Source: Hymenolepis diminuta
Lineage: Eukaryota; Platyhelminthes; Cestoda; Cyclophyllidea; Hymenolepididae
Assembly: GCA_900708905.1 (NCBI GenBank)
Contig: CAADRB010000136.1
Location: forward strand, 35,958 to 99,957
Direction: 5' to 3'
DNA length: 64,000 nucleotides
This document shows positions 12,838-25,164 of the stretch, in pieces; position 1 is the stretch's first letter; each line of letters begins with the position of its first letter. The position numbers and the translations under genes were made by a program. Below the pieces are notes generated by a model, which saw only the letters and a program-made list of their open reading frames with translations, did not search any database and was not told the DNA's origin.

Positions 12838-13095
12838 ATGCGACAATGCAAAGTCAAGCCCTATCTCTGCAAACAAGTATCTTTATTTCATTGTATAATT
12901 TTTGTCTTGAGAAAATACGAAAACTTATTTAATAATAATATTATCTATTCACAGGTAATACAAGCTTTGCAACCCTACACTATAGCTATCCAGCATCTAC
13001 AATATCTTAAGCTGGAGAAGCTATATGCAAATACAAAATGGGTATACGACGAGGAAAAAATGAAATTTGGAGGGAAAACTCACTACCAAATGTAA
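12838..13095 (+). CDS. Probable small two-exon gene, 59-aa protein of unknown function
   Basis: I do not recognise this protein. Exon 1 (12838-12876) starts with ATG and encodes MRQCKVKPYLCKQ, then a GTATCT donor. Exon 2 (12955-13095) follows the acceptor TTATCTATTCACAG and encodes 46 residues before TAA, including LQYLKLEKLYANTKWVYDEE and ending GGKTHYQM. The splice is phase 0 and the intron is 78 nt, matching short introns of neighbouring genes. That intron length is a multiple of three and contains no in-frame stop, so a retained intron would give an 85-aa product. A stop codon lies four codons upstream of the ATG, so no coding continues 5' without another splice. The product is soluble and Lys/Tyr/Gln-rich, with no signal peptide or membrane segment. 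It is divergent from the PDAP1-like gene with 424 bp between start codons. No canonical poly(A) hexamer is close. Confidence 0.45.
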   Translation: MRQCKVKPYLCKQVSLFHCIIFVLRKYENLFNNNIIYSQVIQALQPYTIAIQHLQYLKLEKLYANTKWVYDEEKMKFGGKTHYQM

Positions 13096-13324
13096 ATCCC
13101 ACATTGTCTTTGGTACATATAAGAGAATAATATTTACGTCAACATACTTCTAATTTGCGAGATACTCCATTCTCTCCACCTTAATTCCTACTTCCTTTAA
13201 ATACCCCTTTTATTCACACAAATTCATTTGCATTATGATTGTAAATGGCACACAATATAAATAGACCTATCAATACGAAGTCATGGTTCTTGTTTTGATA
13301 TGATTATTTAATTTTTCTTATTGT

Positions 13325-13414
13325 GGTGTTGTTAGGTCGTATTTGTAATTATAGCTGTTTCTTAGGTAACCCAAAAATCGGTTGTGGTATCCAATAGTGA
13401 AGAGCAGATTATAA
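13325..13414 (+). repeat. Short dispersed repeat R4, copy 1
   Basis: About 90 bp similar to 15304-15382 in the same orientation. Shared segments include TGTTGTNAGGTCG near the left end and GTGAAGAGCAGATTATA (here) against ATGAAGAGCAGATTATA at the right end, with small indels between. The TG start is LTR-like, but neither copy has a matching 3' end or a flanking duplication that I can see. Confidence 0.5.
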
Positions 13415-14994
13415 AACTTCTAACCTAATTACATGTAATAAGTGCAGAAATATAAAATTATCTCTTCAAACCGAAACGATATCGAGTCTTCTTTACTAAA
13501 TAGAGATAAGTAATAACTAGTTTTTAGGCCTTGCTTTCTTCTGCTTCATTCTCCTATACTCAAAATGTCTATCTATTCCCTCTGGTTAACTTATTGATAA
13601 ATTTGGCCCTCCATGATAGTAATTACACAGCTTTTATTTACCATGGGTGATAATTATGACCAAATACGTTATTTTAAGGCATATTTTGGTCAATTTTAAA
13701 TTGTGGTTATAATATTATGGTCTACCCAGGCCAAATCGATCGAATAGATCGAATGAGTCAAACTACTCATGTCGCCAAATCACTTCGAAGGTGGCAGGCA
13801 AGCCACCCCAATTTATTCATAAGTAAATTAGATTTATATATAAAACATTTCTTCCTTAGACGTCATTCATCTCGTCGTCGGATTCTTGGCATGGTGATTG
13901 ACATCTGTTTTTGTATCTATAAGCAAACACGCGGGACCGCCTGTGGACACTGCAGTCGAGATCTTATTGCCAGTCAATCATTTCTAATCGACAGGTGTTG
14001 ATAGACATCTGCTGGCTACAGCAGTTGTATTTTGCTTGAAGACTGCTGTATAACTAAGGAGAAAGCATCTTTTCGTTATTAAACCAGCAAAAAATTGCAC
14101 AAACGGTTGCATATAATTTATCAAAGTTTATTTAAAATTTCTATTTGCTTCGTATATTGACGTTTGGCTTATTCATTTTTGATTGAACTATTTTAAATAC
14201 CTATTTTACATGATAGGTATTCCGATTTCGAGAAATTAAAAGAGTAATGTTATGGAGACTGGCCACACTTTTAGTATTGAAAGTAGTTTAAGATATAATC
14301 CTACAATGAAGTCCATACAATCAGTTATTCGTTATTTGAAAAATTCAAATCCCATAATTATATCATTTTCCATGTACTTTCTTTTTGTGTTAGTGGCGTG
14401 CGCTCTGATGTATAAATGCTTCTTAGAGCAGTTTTCCCAAAAATACACCATAAATCAAATTAAAAAAATATTTTTCATATGTTGTTCGTCGTCCTCTTAT
14501 GTAGCTACATTGCTTTGACCTTTAGAAGAGAAGAAGACGTGCAGTTCAACCCACAGTTCATTACTAAGAAAATAAGTGTACTTACACAGAATTGGATATG
14601 AGGTAAATGGTTGGCAGACTGGTTAGCCGATAGTGTCAGTGGTAGATTATTAACTGACGATCTTAAATATTATTGTCTGAGCGCAGAATTTTAAGAACAA
14701 ATAGTTCAGTACATAGGGAATGAGCTCACGAGCGGATCGAGTGCACTTTTAATGTACTCGATAGAACTCACCAAAAATATTCGACTTGGTTTCCTAACAG
14801 TATTGGAAAGCAAATTTTTACTATATCACACGAGGTATTTGATATTGCATACAATAATGTGGTTAACTCATGAATTTAATGCAATTACTATTAAAAACAT
14901 TGTGCGTCACGTGAAGCAAAGTCTATAAAACCGATAGCGGACATTACTATCGTTTTCAGCTTCAGCATAGGATATGGTAATGATTTCAATGGAA
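13415..14994. other. Non-coding spacer, nothing recognised
   Basis: AT-rich spacer. Open frames at 13717-14001 and 14252-14518 have no splice context and no recognisable similarity. Slightly GC-richer text near 13860-14010 may be old repeat DNA that I cannot classify. Confidence 0.3.
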
Positions 14995-16325
14995 AGGGCC
15001 GTCATTTTCGACAATGAGTCTAGTGAGTTAAAGGCGACATTTTCGGAAATAAGGCTTCAAGATGCTTTCTTTACACTCGATTACCTTAATTCTGAATTTC
15101 ATAATTTGATTATATATTGGCCATTCTTGAACATTCAAACGTTTGGAAACGTTTGAAAAGGTTAATTTTAGTCGTATACGAATAAAATTAAGCCTATTGC
15201 AGACGTTCAAATTTCAAAGCAAATGGAAGAATACGCTGTAATACCATTACGAATGTGATCGATGACCAAGATTATCAAAATACCAAGCTATCGATCGTGC
15301 CTTCTGTTGTCAGGTCGAATTTGTTACTGGTGCAGAGTCTTAAGGTCGGTTATGGTATCCTACAATGAAGAGCAGATTATAGTGTGAGTAACGGAGAACC
15401 CGTGATATGCTCATCTCATAACGGCAAGTAGCAAGTTAGCCAATCCTTTTCATCCTCCAAACAAATAAATCATTGACTGATATGATTTGGCATTAGAGCG
15501 TCATTTAATACTAATATTTTATGCAGATTATCTTATAAATGTATGTTTTAGAATGGAGGTTCATGCTGGTGAGGAAGCACAATTCAAAAGAGATTTTTTA
15601 TTTCCCAATAACCCAAATAGAAATAATCTGAAATTATTTTGAAAAAAATCCGAGTTTCTCATAAAGAACATTCAGTTCTTCTTATCGAATCTCTGCTTAA
15701 CCACTGGAAAAACAAGAAATAATTGCTTAGATAATGTATGAGGCTTTCGAGTCCCTACTATTTATTTATTGACTCTGGTCAGAGTGTCACTCATACAGGT
15801 CCCGTCTCTGAGAGCTATGCTCTTTCGCATGCAACTGAACGATCTCCGTTTGTAGGACACGGTCATAATGACTACCTTGGAAAGATGTTTTGTAAACAAG
15901 GATTCTGTTTTTTCTCAGTAAGTAGAACAGAGGGTATTAAAGAGAAACTCTGTTACGTTACTCTTAACTATGATAGTGATAAGCAAAAGGCAACTAAGAA
16001 ATCTTATCAACTGTCCTATGGCAATGTAAATGAGATTGGCAGTGAGTAGTTCATATGTCCAAAGTTCTTTTCCAGCCAACTTTACTCAGAATTAAAGGCC
16101 CTGCTATCTATGAGGCTACCTACGCCTCCATTACGAAATGCGATGAAGATTTTAAAAATGTCTAAACTATATATTAACACTTTTCATATTATTAAGGCAC
16201 TGCTAGATTACATATTGAGCTCCTTCATTTCCCTGTGGGTCTGGATCAGTCACAAGAATTGACAGTGGGAATAAGGATATCACAGTGCACACTCTACTGA
16301 TGAAGTTAAAGGTTGATCACAGTAA
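14995..16325 (+). pseudogene. Decayed actin pseudogene
   Basis: Broken similarity to conventional actin in the correct order. 14998-15075 resembles the N terminus (DNESSELKAT against DNGSGMCKAG). 15545-15600 resembles the region around DEAQSKR (GEEAQFKR). 15665-15760 carries pieces of EHPVLLTEAPLN in one frame and QIMFETFNSP in another. 15738-16049 is the best stretch: IDSGQSVTHT, GIKEKLCYVTLNYD and KSYQLSYGNVNEIGSE against actin MDSGDGVTHT, DIKEKLCYVALDFE and KSYELPDGQVITIGNE. 16070-16150 resembles the IHETTYNSIMKCD region (IYEATYASITKCD). 16220-16320 is a faint trace of the YPGIADRMQKEIT region. There are several stops and frame changes, about 20 codons are deleted near 15765, and about 400 bp including repeat R4 is inserted after the N-terminal piece. 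The gene is dead. Whether it began as a retrocopy or a spliced gene is unclear; a TTTTAG acceptor-like site sits just before 15552. Confidence 0.8.
15304..15382 (+). repeat. Short dispersed repeat R4, copy 2
   Basis: Second copy of the 13325-13414 repeat, about 2 kb away in direct orientation. It lies in the segment that separates the N-terminal actin remnant from the rest of the actin pseudogene. Confidence 0.5.
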
Positions 16326-17008
16326 CAAGGATTTCAAGCATTGTTAGTGACTGGCATTATAATACAGTGTTAATTTTTGGGTAATATACCAGTATTTCTA
16401 CTAATGAAGAAATACAATAAATCTAACTTTAATTTTAATGCCACAAGTACGGTGTACTATCGGTTACATATTTAATACTAAATTAGCTATGAAATAGTCA
16501 AATTCGTTTTTAATATGTAGAAAAGCGTTTTTTAGCCATTGTCTACTGCAAGTTCGTAGAAACTTACTACTGTTCAATCCATGAAAAATAGTAGTAGTAG
16601 AGCACTTAAATGCTCAACATAAGTAATGACTCGAGCATCTGTCGATGGGTAGTTAATCTGATTAGATGACTGCGTTTTATTTATTTTGCGGGGGCAGAAT
16701 TAAGGTTATATGGCTCGAGACACCTTGATCCCAGTATTGTGCTGCAGAACAATTTTCATTTTGATCATTATTCGCATCTTAATTCTTTCGAGTCGGGATG
16801 AATCAATATCAATATTGAACCCCATGACAAACTTCCTTTGAGACACAACAATTTGAGTATGATCGACCTCTAATGTCGTCAAATATGTCTAATTTGATAT
16901 ATTTAATATGGTGTAACTGACACTATAAACAAAATATATGAACTAGATCGAACGTGTTCACTATAGGACCTTCCGTGGTTTTTGTACCTGTTTCACAATA
17001 TAGGTAGC

Positions 17009-17472
17009 AAAGAAGGATTACCCTCTATACATTCCCAAAATTACCCTTTATTCGCGTCTTCTATGACAGTACTTTGTTTTTTTTCTCACCCATGAAGCTG
17101 CAGTGATATCTTAATGCGCCTATGAAACAACTCTCATCTACCATATCTAGCCAAGTTTATCGATTCTCATGTTTTCTGTAACTGTTCCATTCCATTTGAA
17201 GTCACATCTGCTCTCATACCCTACACGCGTCCTTGCCCAATTGACTCATATAATTTGTCTTTGTATTGCCACTGAGACACACGCACAAGCACACGCTTGT
17301 CATGCACCTGCTCCTACGTTGCCCTCTTATCGCCTCTGTTCCTTACCTCTCACTTTCGCTCTTGAACTCACATTGTAGCTTGATCAATACATTTGGGCCA
17401 AAACGGCTCCTGGTCTTCTGCTCTTGAACTGATGTTATCTTTCAGCCGTTAGTTGTTTTCTTAACCCCAACA
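17009..17472 (-). repeat. LTR-like repeat R1, inverted copy
   Basis: Reverse-complement copy of the repeat at 55018-55492. On the minus strand it begins TGTTGGGGTTAAG at 17472. It carries GTTCAAGAGCGAAAGTGAG, ATATGAGTCA and GGGCAAGGACGCG in the same order as the other copies, and ends near GGGTAATCCTTCT. The TGAGTCA core lies at 17242-17248. A 69-codon plus-strand open frame across it is antisense to the repeat and probably meaningless. Confidence 0.8.
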
Positions 17473-18364
17473 GTAATGGCGACCTGAAGATCGCTTGACT
17501 GATAAATAGCCCCATTTTCGTCAAACATTAGATGAATTTGATGATTCCTAGAAATACTTAAAACCGATGTTATCTAAGATCAGAGATACAAATGAACGAC
17601 AGCTGAGACTAAGCTAGTATTCTACTCGAACGATAAATTTCATAAAATTAAAAATAATTAAAGTTCCTGTTGGAAGAACCACTCAAGTAGATACTCCAAC
17701 TTTATTTCCCATGTGAAATAAAGTACCACATATCACCGTTGTATGAAACTTATCAAAAGAAATTTCCTTTGTTGTATTGACAAAAATTTTATTAAATGAC
17801 CTTTTTTAATATGAAACTTTCACTTGTTAATGCACGTCCACTACTTCTAGTACTTTAATCATTTTGAACGCTTGTATAAGTGGTGTGATGTACCATTAAG
17901 GCCTCTATATGCGGATGCTTCTGTTTCTTTTGGAATATTTTGAAAAAGCTTTTAAGTATATTTTTTTTGGCTTTTAACGGAGCACGCGTAACATAAGTTT
18001 ACCCATTATCTTGTTCTGTTATGGGACTCTTCTCAACATGATAACTGATTTTTTGTCGATCAGAAGTATTAAAAGTGCACATTTAGATTATAAGCTAACT
18101 AGATCAGACATAAAAAAAACAGGTAACCTTGTGAAGATCTTAATCATTTTGCATGAAAAAAAACTAAAAAGCCTTTCATTGTCGAGAGCATCCAAACATG
18201 AAGGAAGTCGAAGTTCAAAATAGGAAAGCATTTTCATAGTTTATGAGGAAATTGTAGAAGAGGTCGTAGAAGTAAGAATCAGAGGAATAGGGGAACCCTA
18301 CTTCATCTAAGATTAACAACTATCGAGTTAACTGCTTATCAGGTTAAATTACCTTCAGACATAC

Positions 18365-18715
18365 TTTCATTTCATCATCCTACTCTTCGAAGGGGAAATG
18401 TGGGAGACAAATTTTCTTATGCTTTCGGATTTCCCCATTTTTTACGTAATTCTTCCGCATCCATTTACTATACAAAAAATTATACCCGTTTGAAAATCAT
18501 ATTCGAGTTTGTGGTGATGGATTTGCCAGTGCTTTCACACCTCACTTTCATTTGCAAGGAGTTGATGACACAGAGAATCAAAGTATATAATTGCGCCTTT
18601 ACTTACACCTTTCAGTTTGATTGGTGTTCAATAATGCGAGAAATAATATTATATTTGAAACTCAACATCCAACTTTCATCTTTCTCGCTTAACACCTGTT
18701 GAGTGAGTCCGGTTG
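18365..18715 (+). repeat. Dispersed repeat R3, plus copy
   Basis: About 350 bp similar to the reverse complement of 23235-23605. Both copies read through peptide-level matches such as SHLTFICKE and TFQF/IFQF in the same sense direction. No start, splice site or known domain supports a gene, so I call it a repeat of unknown type. Confidence 0.65.
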
Positions 18716-21700
18716 TATGGGCAAATATGTGTGCCCACATTATAAGAGCGAATTTTACGTCTTGAAGCGATCCTTCCTTCGTCATTATTCACCTGTTTAA
18801 AAAAATTTTTCTTTATCTGCACGCGTCACCTTACCAATCAACGCTCTACTACACCTTCCTCATCGAATTTTTGCCAGTTTTGGTGCTAACAAAAGCATTG
18901 GATAATGATGTGAATAAAATAAAAGATTCTGTGGACGTAAAGCAGGCAAAATTTTATGTGACAGAAATCATCTATGATATATAGTCTTTTCACGAAAGAT
19001 AAGTTTTTCACATGGAGCGGTGGAAAATTATGTTTTACCGCAAAATCTGGCCATATTTTAATATCTGATCTTGACCGTTCTTATACTTTATCTAAAAACA
19101 ATAGTTTTCCATATCAGCAGGACTTTAGAGTAAATTCATAATTTTCAGCTCCCGAAATTCCTAATGAATATGTGATTTTCAACAAAATCAATGTCCGAAG
19201 ACACAGAGTTCTGACAGCATGGCCAATTGATAAATGTAATCCTCCGAAAAATTCCGGCCATGAGCCAGAGGTGATGAAAACAGGCTGCTAATAAATTAGC
19301 CGATTCTTAATGCTGTCAGAATGTTTGCAGGAGTTTTATCCCTAGCTGCGCTTAGGTCCACACACTGAAGAACTTCAAAATCTTACTCTTTATTCTGGAT
19401 ATATAGTAAACTTTTAGCTTGGTCTCTACGTCTGACGCTTGCGTCTTTTTCCATAATTGTAACTTGGAAAATATGATCAGTCAAAACGTTAGCCTACTCC
19501 TTCACTTGTTAAGGAGTGTCACCGTTTCTTATTCAGAAAATGTTATAAAGTAAAAACGAAGTAGAAAATGGCATAGGTGTAAGACGCTTAGTGTATAAGT
19601 ATTTATTAAAGGATGTTTTATTAGTAAAGTATTATAGACTGAACGAGCATAAAGATCTATAAGAGTTTAAAAGATAGACAGAAAAGCATTAAAGAGCACA
19701 AAAGTGAGAGGAAGCGACCGGCTGGTCACAATAGCCACAGCCCTATAAAGATACATGTGACATGAGGTTCATCATATCTCAGCATGCTATCTTCTCATTT
19801 GTCCCCGCTCTGCGCCCATGTTAGCCAGTGGGCTGCGTGAGTGCTTCCGAACTTAGCTGCTTTTAAGTCCTCAGTAAGTTTAGTGGTTTACCGCGGAATG
19901 AAAATTAAAAAAATCGTAACGAATAACCATGGGATTAAACGAATTAATAAAGTCTTGACTTAGAGATAATTACGTGGGCAACAAGAAGACCGAAACAAAC
20001 TTTGTATTAGGGTATGTACGTCTTAACTAACAAAATGAAGTGTTATTAAAGTTTCACCATTTAAGTAGAATATGTTTGAATCTAGCGCACTGGCAGACGA
20101 GTCACCGCAAACCCAAAGATTGACCCATTTATTAAATTAGATAATAGATCAAGAATTGGGCGAAATAAAGGGTTGCTGCGAAATTAAATGAAATTATGTT
20201 GTTCTATCTATTTACAAAATCAATGTTAACATAACATATCATCTATTTAATTTCATATGTATCCAGATTGAGATATTTTGTATATCTTCAAACTGAGAAT
20301 GATATTGCGGCCTAAGGTGAGTGAGATTCGGATGAAATCGTGGTGTACTTTCGGGTGGAGCAGCAGACAATCTAGATTACTTGGACTGAAGCAAAAAGCT
20401 AAAATATAAACAGTAAATCAGGACAAATATAGCGATATTTCTGACGAAACAATAATTTAAAATCTCCAATCAAAAATGTAGGTAAAATAACTCAAGATTT
20501 AATTTTAACGAAGTCAAAACTTGTTTACACCATTGAGTTGGCAGTTGAAAGCGAAAATTGTGGTATTGTAAGTTTTTTTTCTGTTTGCAATAACGTGGGT
20601 TGTTGATATTCTGCAAGTATACTTTCAATTAGTTGCATTTCTTAGAGAAAACAAAATAATCAGCCTTTAATTAATGGAAATTATAAACTATGTTTTAACA
20701 AAATTAAATTCCAAGGTGGCATGAATTTGAATCCTTTTTTAAGATCTAGCAAAAGATCTCTGCAATTTCCATAAGATCTTTGATATTTTAACCTATTTGG
20801 AGAAAAATCATAAAATCATTCTCAATCAAAATACATTAAAGACTAGATTATTTATCGATTTAAAAATCACTTACTTATGGATTGACTTTACTGAATCAAC
20901 TGGGAAGAGGCGGGGAATTAGAGACATGCCAATGACATTTGAAATACTCTTTAGACCCACTGACCTAAAGAGGCCGAATAAAATTTCTGAAATAAAAGTT
21001 CTCAGTATATTGTAGTAAATTGTGTTTGGTGTCTTTTTTTATAAAGCGACTACAACCAATAAGTCTATTAAGTTAAGTTTACTTAATTTTTTGTCTATAG
21101 AAAACGGACAGCGTAAGACAAACAGCCGAATTTCATGATTAAACCTGCACTTGTTTACAACTTTTACATGATTGCAAAAAATGCTTCCTAGAAATATTTC
21201 TTATGATGGGTTTTTATTTCTCGTACGTCTTATTTAGCATATTTAATTAACTCATCCATAATTATCTGAATCCCTTTCTGGACAGCTTTCGAAGATCCAA
21301 AAATTTAGATAGAGAGAACTATTTCCTTTTTTCTCGTAGTTTTCATGGCTACATTTACTTAGTATGAAAAAATATAAAAACAAATATATATTTATATATG
21401 ATAATAAAGTTGTTGAGCAAAGTAATGATTGCGAAGACTTATTGAAAGACACTTGTGATGGTATTCATTAGTAACCATTGCAAGTAGTGTGACGACCGTT
21501 GAAATCGCCAATTCGCTAAATAGACAATCTGGAAAAATGATCTTAATTAGGTTTTACAATGTATTATTTAAATATTTAAGCAATATTAACACATTAATAA
21601 TTTGAATGCCCTGAAATATCGCAACCATTTCCAACATTTTCAGGAGCCGCAGCTCCTAGAAATCAAAATATGTAGCACTTTATGATAGGCTTCAATAAAG

Positions 21701-21804
21701 ATCAGCAGCGAATTATGATGTGTTGCTTTTTAAATTTCACCATGGGTCATATCGATTGTATACAATTTTCAAGCGTTATTCAATCATCTAACGGGACTTC
21801 AGGT
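18716..21804. other. Non-coding spacer, nothing recognised
   Basis: No supported gene. A GC-richer patch at about 19690-19870 stands out from its surroundings but shows no open frame or copy elsewhere in the window. The open frame at 20797-21015 begins at TTG and is not supported. Confidence 0.3.
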
Positions 21805-22678
21805 TGTTGGAGTTAGATAACAACCAACGGTTTGCAGCTAACAAATTACGACAACCAANNNNNNNNNNNNNNNNNNNNNNNNNNNNNNNNNNNNNNNNNN
21901 NNNNNNNNNNNNNNNNNNNNNNNNNNNNNNNNNNNNNNNNNNNNNNNNNNNNNNNNNNNNNNNNNNNNNNNNNNNNNNNNNNNNNNNNNNNNNNNNNNNN
22001 NNNNNNNNNNNNNNNNNNNNNNNNNNNNNNNNNNNNNNNNNNNNNNNNNNNNNNNNNNNNNNNNNNNNNNNNNNNNNNNNNNNNNNNNNNNNNNNNNNNN
22101 NNNNNNNNNNNNNNNNNNNNNNNNNNNNNNNNNNNNNNNNNNNNNNNNNNNNNNNNNNNNNNNNNNNNNNNNNNNNNNNNNNNNNNNNNNNNNNNNNNNN
22201 NNNNNNNNNNNNNNNNNNNNNNNNNNNNNNNNNNNNNNNNNNNNNNNNNNNNNNNNNNNNNNNNNNNNNNNNNNNNNNNNNNNNNNNNNNNNNNNNNNNN
22301 NNNNNNNNNNNNNNNNNNNNNNNNNNNNNNNNNNNNNNNNNNNNNNNNNNNNNNNNNNNNNNNNNNNNNNNNNNNNNNNNNNNNNNNNNNNNNNNNNNNN
22401 NNNNNNNNNNNNNNNNNNNNNNNNNNNNNNNNNNNNNNNNNNNNNNNNNNNNNNNNNNNNNNNNNNNNNNNNNNNNNNNNNNNNNNNNNNNNNNNNNNNN
22501 NNNNNNNNNNNNNNNNNNNNNNNNNNNNNNNNNNNNNNNNNNNNNNNNNNNNNNNNNNNNNNNNNNNNNNNNNNNNNNNNNNNNNNNNNNNNNNNNNGTG
22601 GGCGGAAAAACTGAGGTATTATCGTGGAGAATGCGAATAAAAGGTAATTCTGGAAAATGCATAGAGAGTTATCCTTCA
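21805..22678 (+). repeat. LTR-like repeat R1 copy interrupted by an assembly gap
   Basis: The left flank of the gap begins TGTTGGAGTTAGATAACAAC like the 55 kb copy. The right flank (from 22598) resumes with the 3' third: GGCGGAAAAACTGAGGTATT, GAGAATGCGAATAAA and TTATCCTTCA. The tetranucleotide AGGT occurs immediately before (21801-21804) and after (22679-22682), consistent with a target-site duplication. By comparison with the intact copy, about 340 bp should be missing, whereas 739 N are present. Confidence 0.8.
21859..22597. other. Assembly gap (739 N)
   Basis: Run of undetermined bases. All open frames reported across it are artefacts. Confidence 0.99.
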
Positions 22679-23234
22679 AGGTCATATTTTAGAGGATTAC
22701 TGATAAAGTTTACTTAAAACTTATAAAGTCACGGTGTTTCAATTCCAGTTTTTAAATTTTATGAAAATTCACTTTTATTTGAGAAAGGAAAATTCTTCTT
22801 ATGTTTTATTTTAATAGAACATTTATCTTAAATTGCATGAGTAGATTTTGAGTGAAAAATTACAAAACATTAAAGTAATTAAAATTTTCAAAAAATATAA
22901 AATCCTCTATATATAAATGTCTTAAATGAGTAGAAATTATATGTTCTTTTTCACTGCAACGATCGGAAATTGAATTTAAAATATTGTGTATCTTGGCTGT
23001 ATTTTGCTCAGATAAATTTCATCGAAACTCTTTCCTGTGAAAAAAATGGTCTAGAATTAGAAAGTTATTGGTAAGGAAATATTTTAAGGTGTAGCTGTAA
23101 CTCATTTCATTATTCACATCAAGAAATTTAATTCCATCAAATCATATAATTGTTCTGCAAGTCAAAGATAATCAATAAAGAAGCCAGAAAACCTAGTTTT
23201 TCATCAATGTCCGTCCATGCTGCCTTTCACCGCC

Positions 23235-23605
23235 CAGTTTAGATGCTGAACGCGTGTTTAGTAAGAAAGAAGATAAAAATGGTATGTTGATTAACAAAAA
23301 TAATCATATTCCCCGCATTATTGGATATCAATCGGAACTGAAAGATATAAGTGGAGGAGAAATTATGTGTTTTAATTCTCAATGAAAACTCTTTACAAAT
23401 AAAAGTGAGATGAGAAGGCACTGGCGAATCGATTTCCACAAACACAAATATGAGCTGCCAACGGGTAAACGCCTTTTGCCAGTAGATGGATGGTGCAAGA
23501 ATTATGTAAAAAGAGGATTACTCCGAAGTTATAAGAGCTTGTCATCCAGATTTCCCCTACTAAAAGCAAGATGTTGAAATGAAAGGGTATGTTTGAAGGT
23601 ATTTC
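23235..23605 (-). repeat. Dispersed repeat R3, inverted copy
   Basis: Inverted partner of 18365-18715, about 4.5 kb away. The two copies bracket the R1 element at 21.8-22.7 kb. Similarity extends from about CTTTCATTTCAACATC to the TTCTTTCTTACTAAACACG region on the minus strand. Confidence 0.65.
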
Positions 23606-25164
23606 AGCTTGAAACACTAGTTGATCTGATAATTATGGAGCTCAGATGAAGTTGGATTCTCCCGATTCCCTGATTCCCACTTTAACTAATTACTCCATAA
23701 TTTCCTCTTAAACTTACCCTTTATGAACTTTCACTTCCTATGTATTTGGTTGTAAAGTTGTAGAGTTACTTTTCCCTGTTAATGAAAATAATAAAAAAGA
23801 CTTGAGATTCGTAAAATTTCTTAAATGATTTTTATAATTTTAAGGGAAGACACTGATGTTAGACACTTTCACAAGTTACTTTCCCGTTCAATAATAAACA
23901 TAAATGTTAAATGAATCCACCGGAGTCATACAGTACAATACATCTCTTCTGTCAAGTTTTAAATTCTCTTTTCTTCACATCATTTTTGGTTTTGATATTT
24001 CTTTGCATTTTGGTCTATTTGAGCAGAGATAAAGCAACCACTGGAAAAGTATGGATATTCAAGATAAAAACAGCACAACATGAAATGCAGATCAGGTATT
24101 GGTCATTTAAAGAAGAGGATCTTTAACAAACATTTGCTGATGAGTTTGATAACTGTCACCTATGCCATAAATTAAGAACATTTCTGAGAGTGGATGCGTC
24201 GAAGGTCAAATCATTTTGTTGCTGAGCCGTGAAATTTTAGGAGAAATTGTAGGTAAGGTATCTGATTTTCCCCAATCTGTTTAATCAATCTGACTAATAC
24301 AAATTTTAAGAAATTGAAAGTAATAATGTTCTGAATAAGAAAATAGTTTGTTCAGACCTTTATTAATTTCAATGAATGATGAAGGCTGGTTAGGAATAGA
24401 TCCACAGGCGAAAGCGACTTCGATGTTTCAGAAAACTCCTATAAATTAAATTTTGGTCAAATTGAATAGGAATAAATACTATCATTTTAGTTGTTTTGTT
24501 CCAAACTATCTCAAGAGTTTCCAGTTACATTGAATATTTTAGTATGAAACACTTATCAAACTTTATTGTCCTCAGACTGTACGAATTTTAAAATTGTATT
24601 AAAATCATCAAGAATATTAATTTTATTAAATATCATTTTCTTTAAAATTACAACAAAAGTTAAGGTTACGAGGTCTTAATTGATATTTCTGCATGATAAG
24701 ATGCTATTACAATCTGAATTCAGATTGATTGGACTTCTTTTTTAAGCATAGAAAGTCTTTTTTTATAAATATATATGAAGTTTTATATATCACCATTATT
24801 GCAATCATTTAAAATAGGTTATTTTAACTTCAAGTAAGGGGAAAACTCCGTTGTAACATTTTTCAGTCGCGATTTGAAGGGTCAGACCATGAAAATTACT
24901 GCTATTATTAGGATTAACTGTCGCGCCGCTATGCTTCTTTGAAACATCACTTCTGTGGCTATTATTTCTCTCGAAATTTAGTCAAAGTCTTAATTAACAC
25001 AATGCCAGAAGACGTCGCCATGTGAAATGTTAACTAAGTATTACAACTTACATTTGTCGCAACTAGTTGGTATAGTTATCTGTGATTATCTGTGATTATT
25101 AGCAATATTGTTGCCCGTAGAAATATAGCAAATTTTACAAGATTTAATCTTAGAATGCAATTGG

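Noticed and set aside
17169..17378. 69-codon plus-strand frame
   Set aside because: Antisense to the R1 repeat. The corresponding frame at 54991-55260 is likewise incidental to repeat composition.
21804..22685. Long open frames (260-279 codons) on both strands
   Set aside because: They run through the N gap; the open length is an artefact of undetermined bases.
23911..24126. 71-codon ATG frame with one hydrophobic segment
   Set aside because: No splice sites, poly(A) signal, repeat partner or recognisable similarity. Such frames are expected by chance in T-rich DNA.
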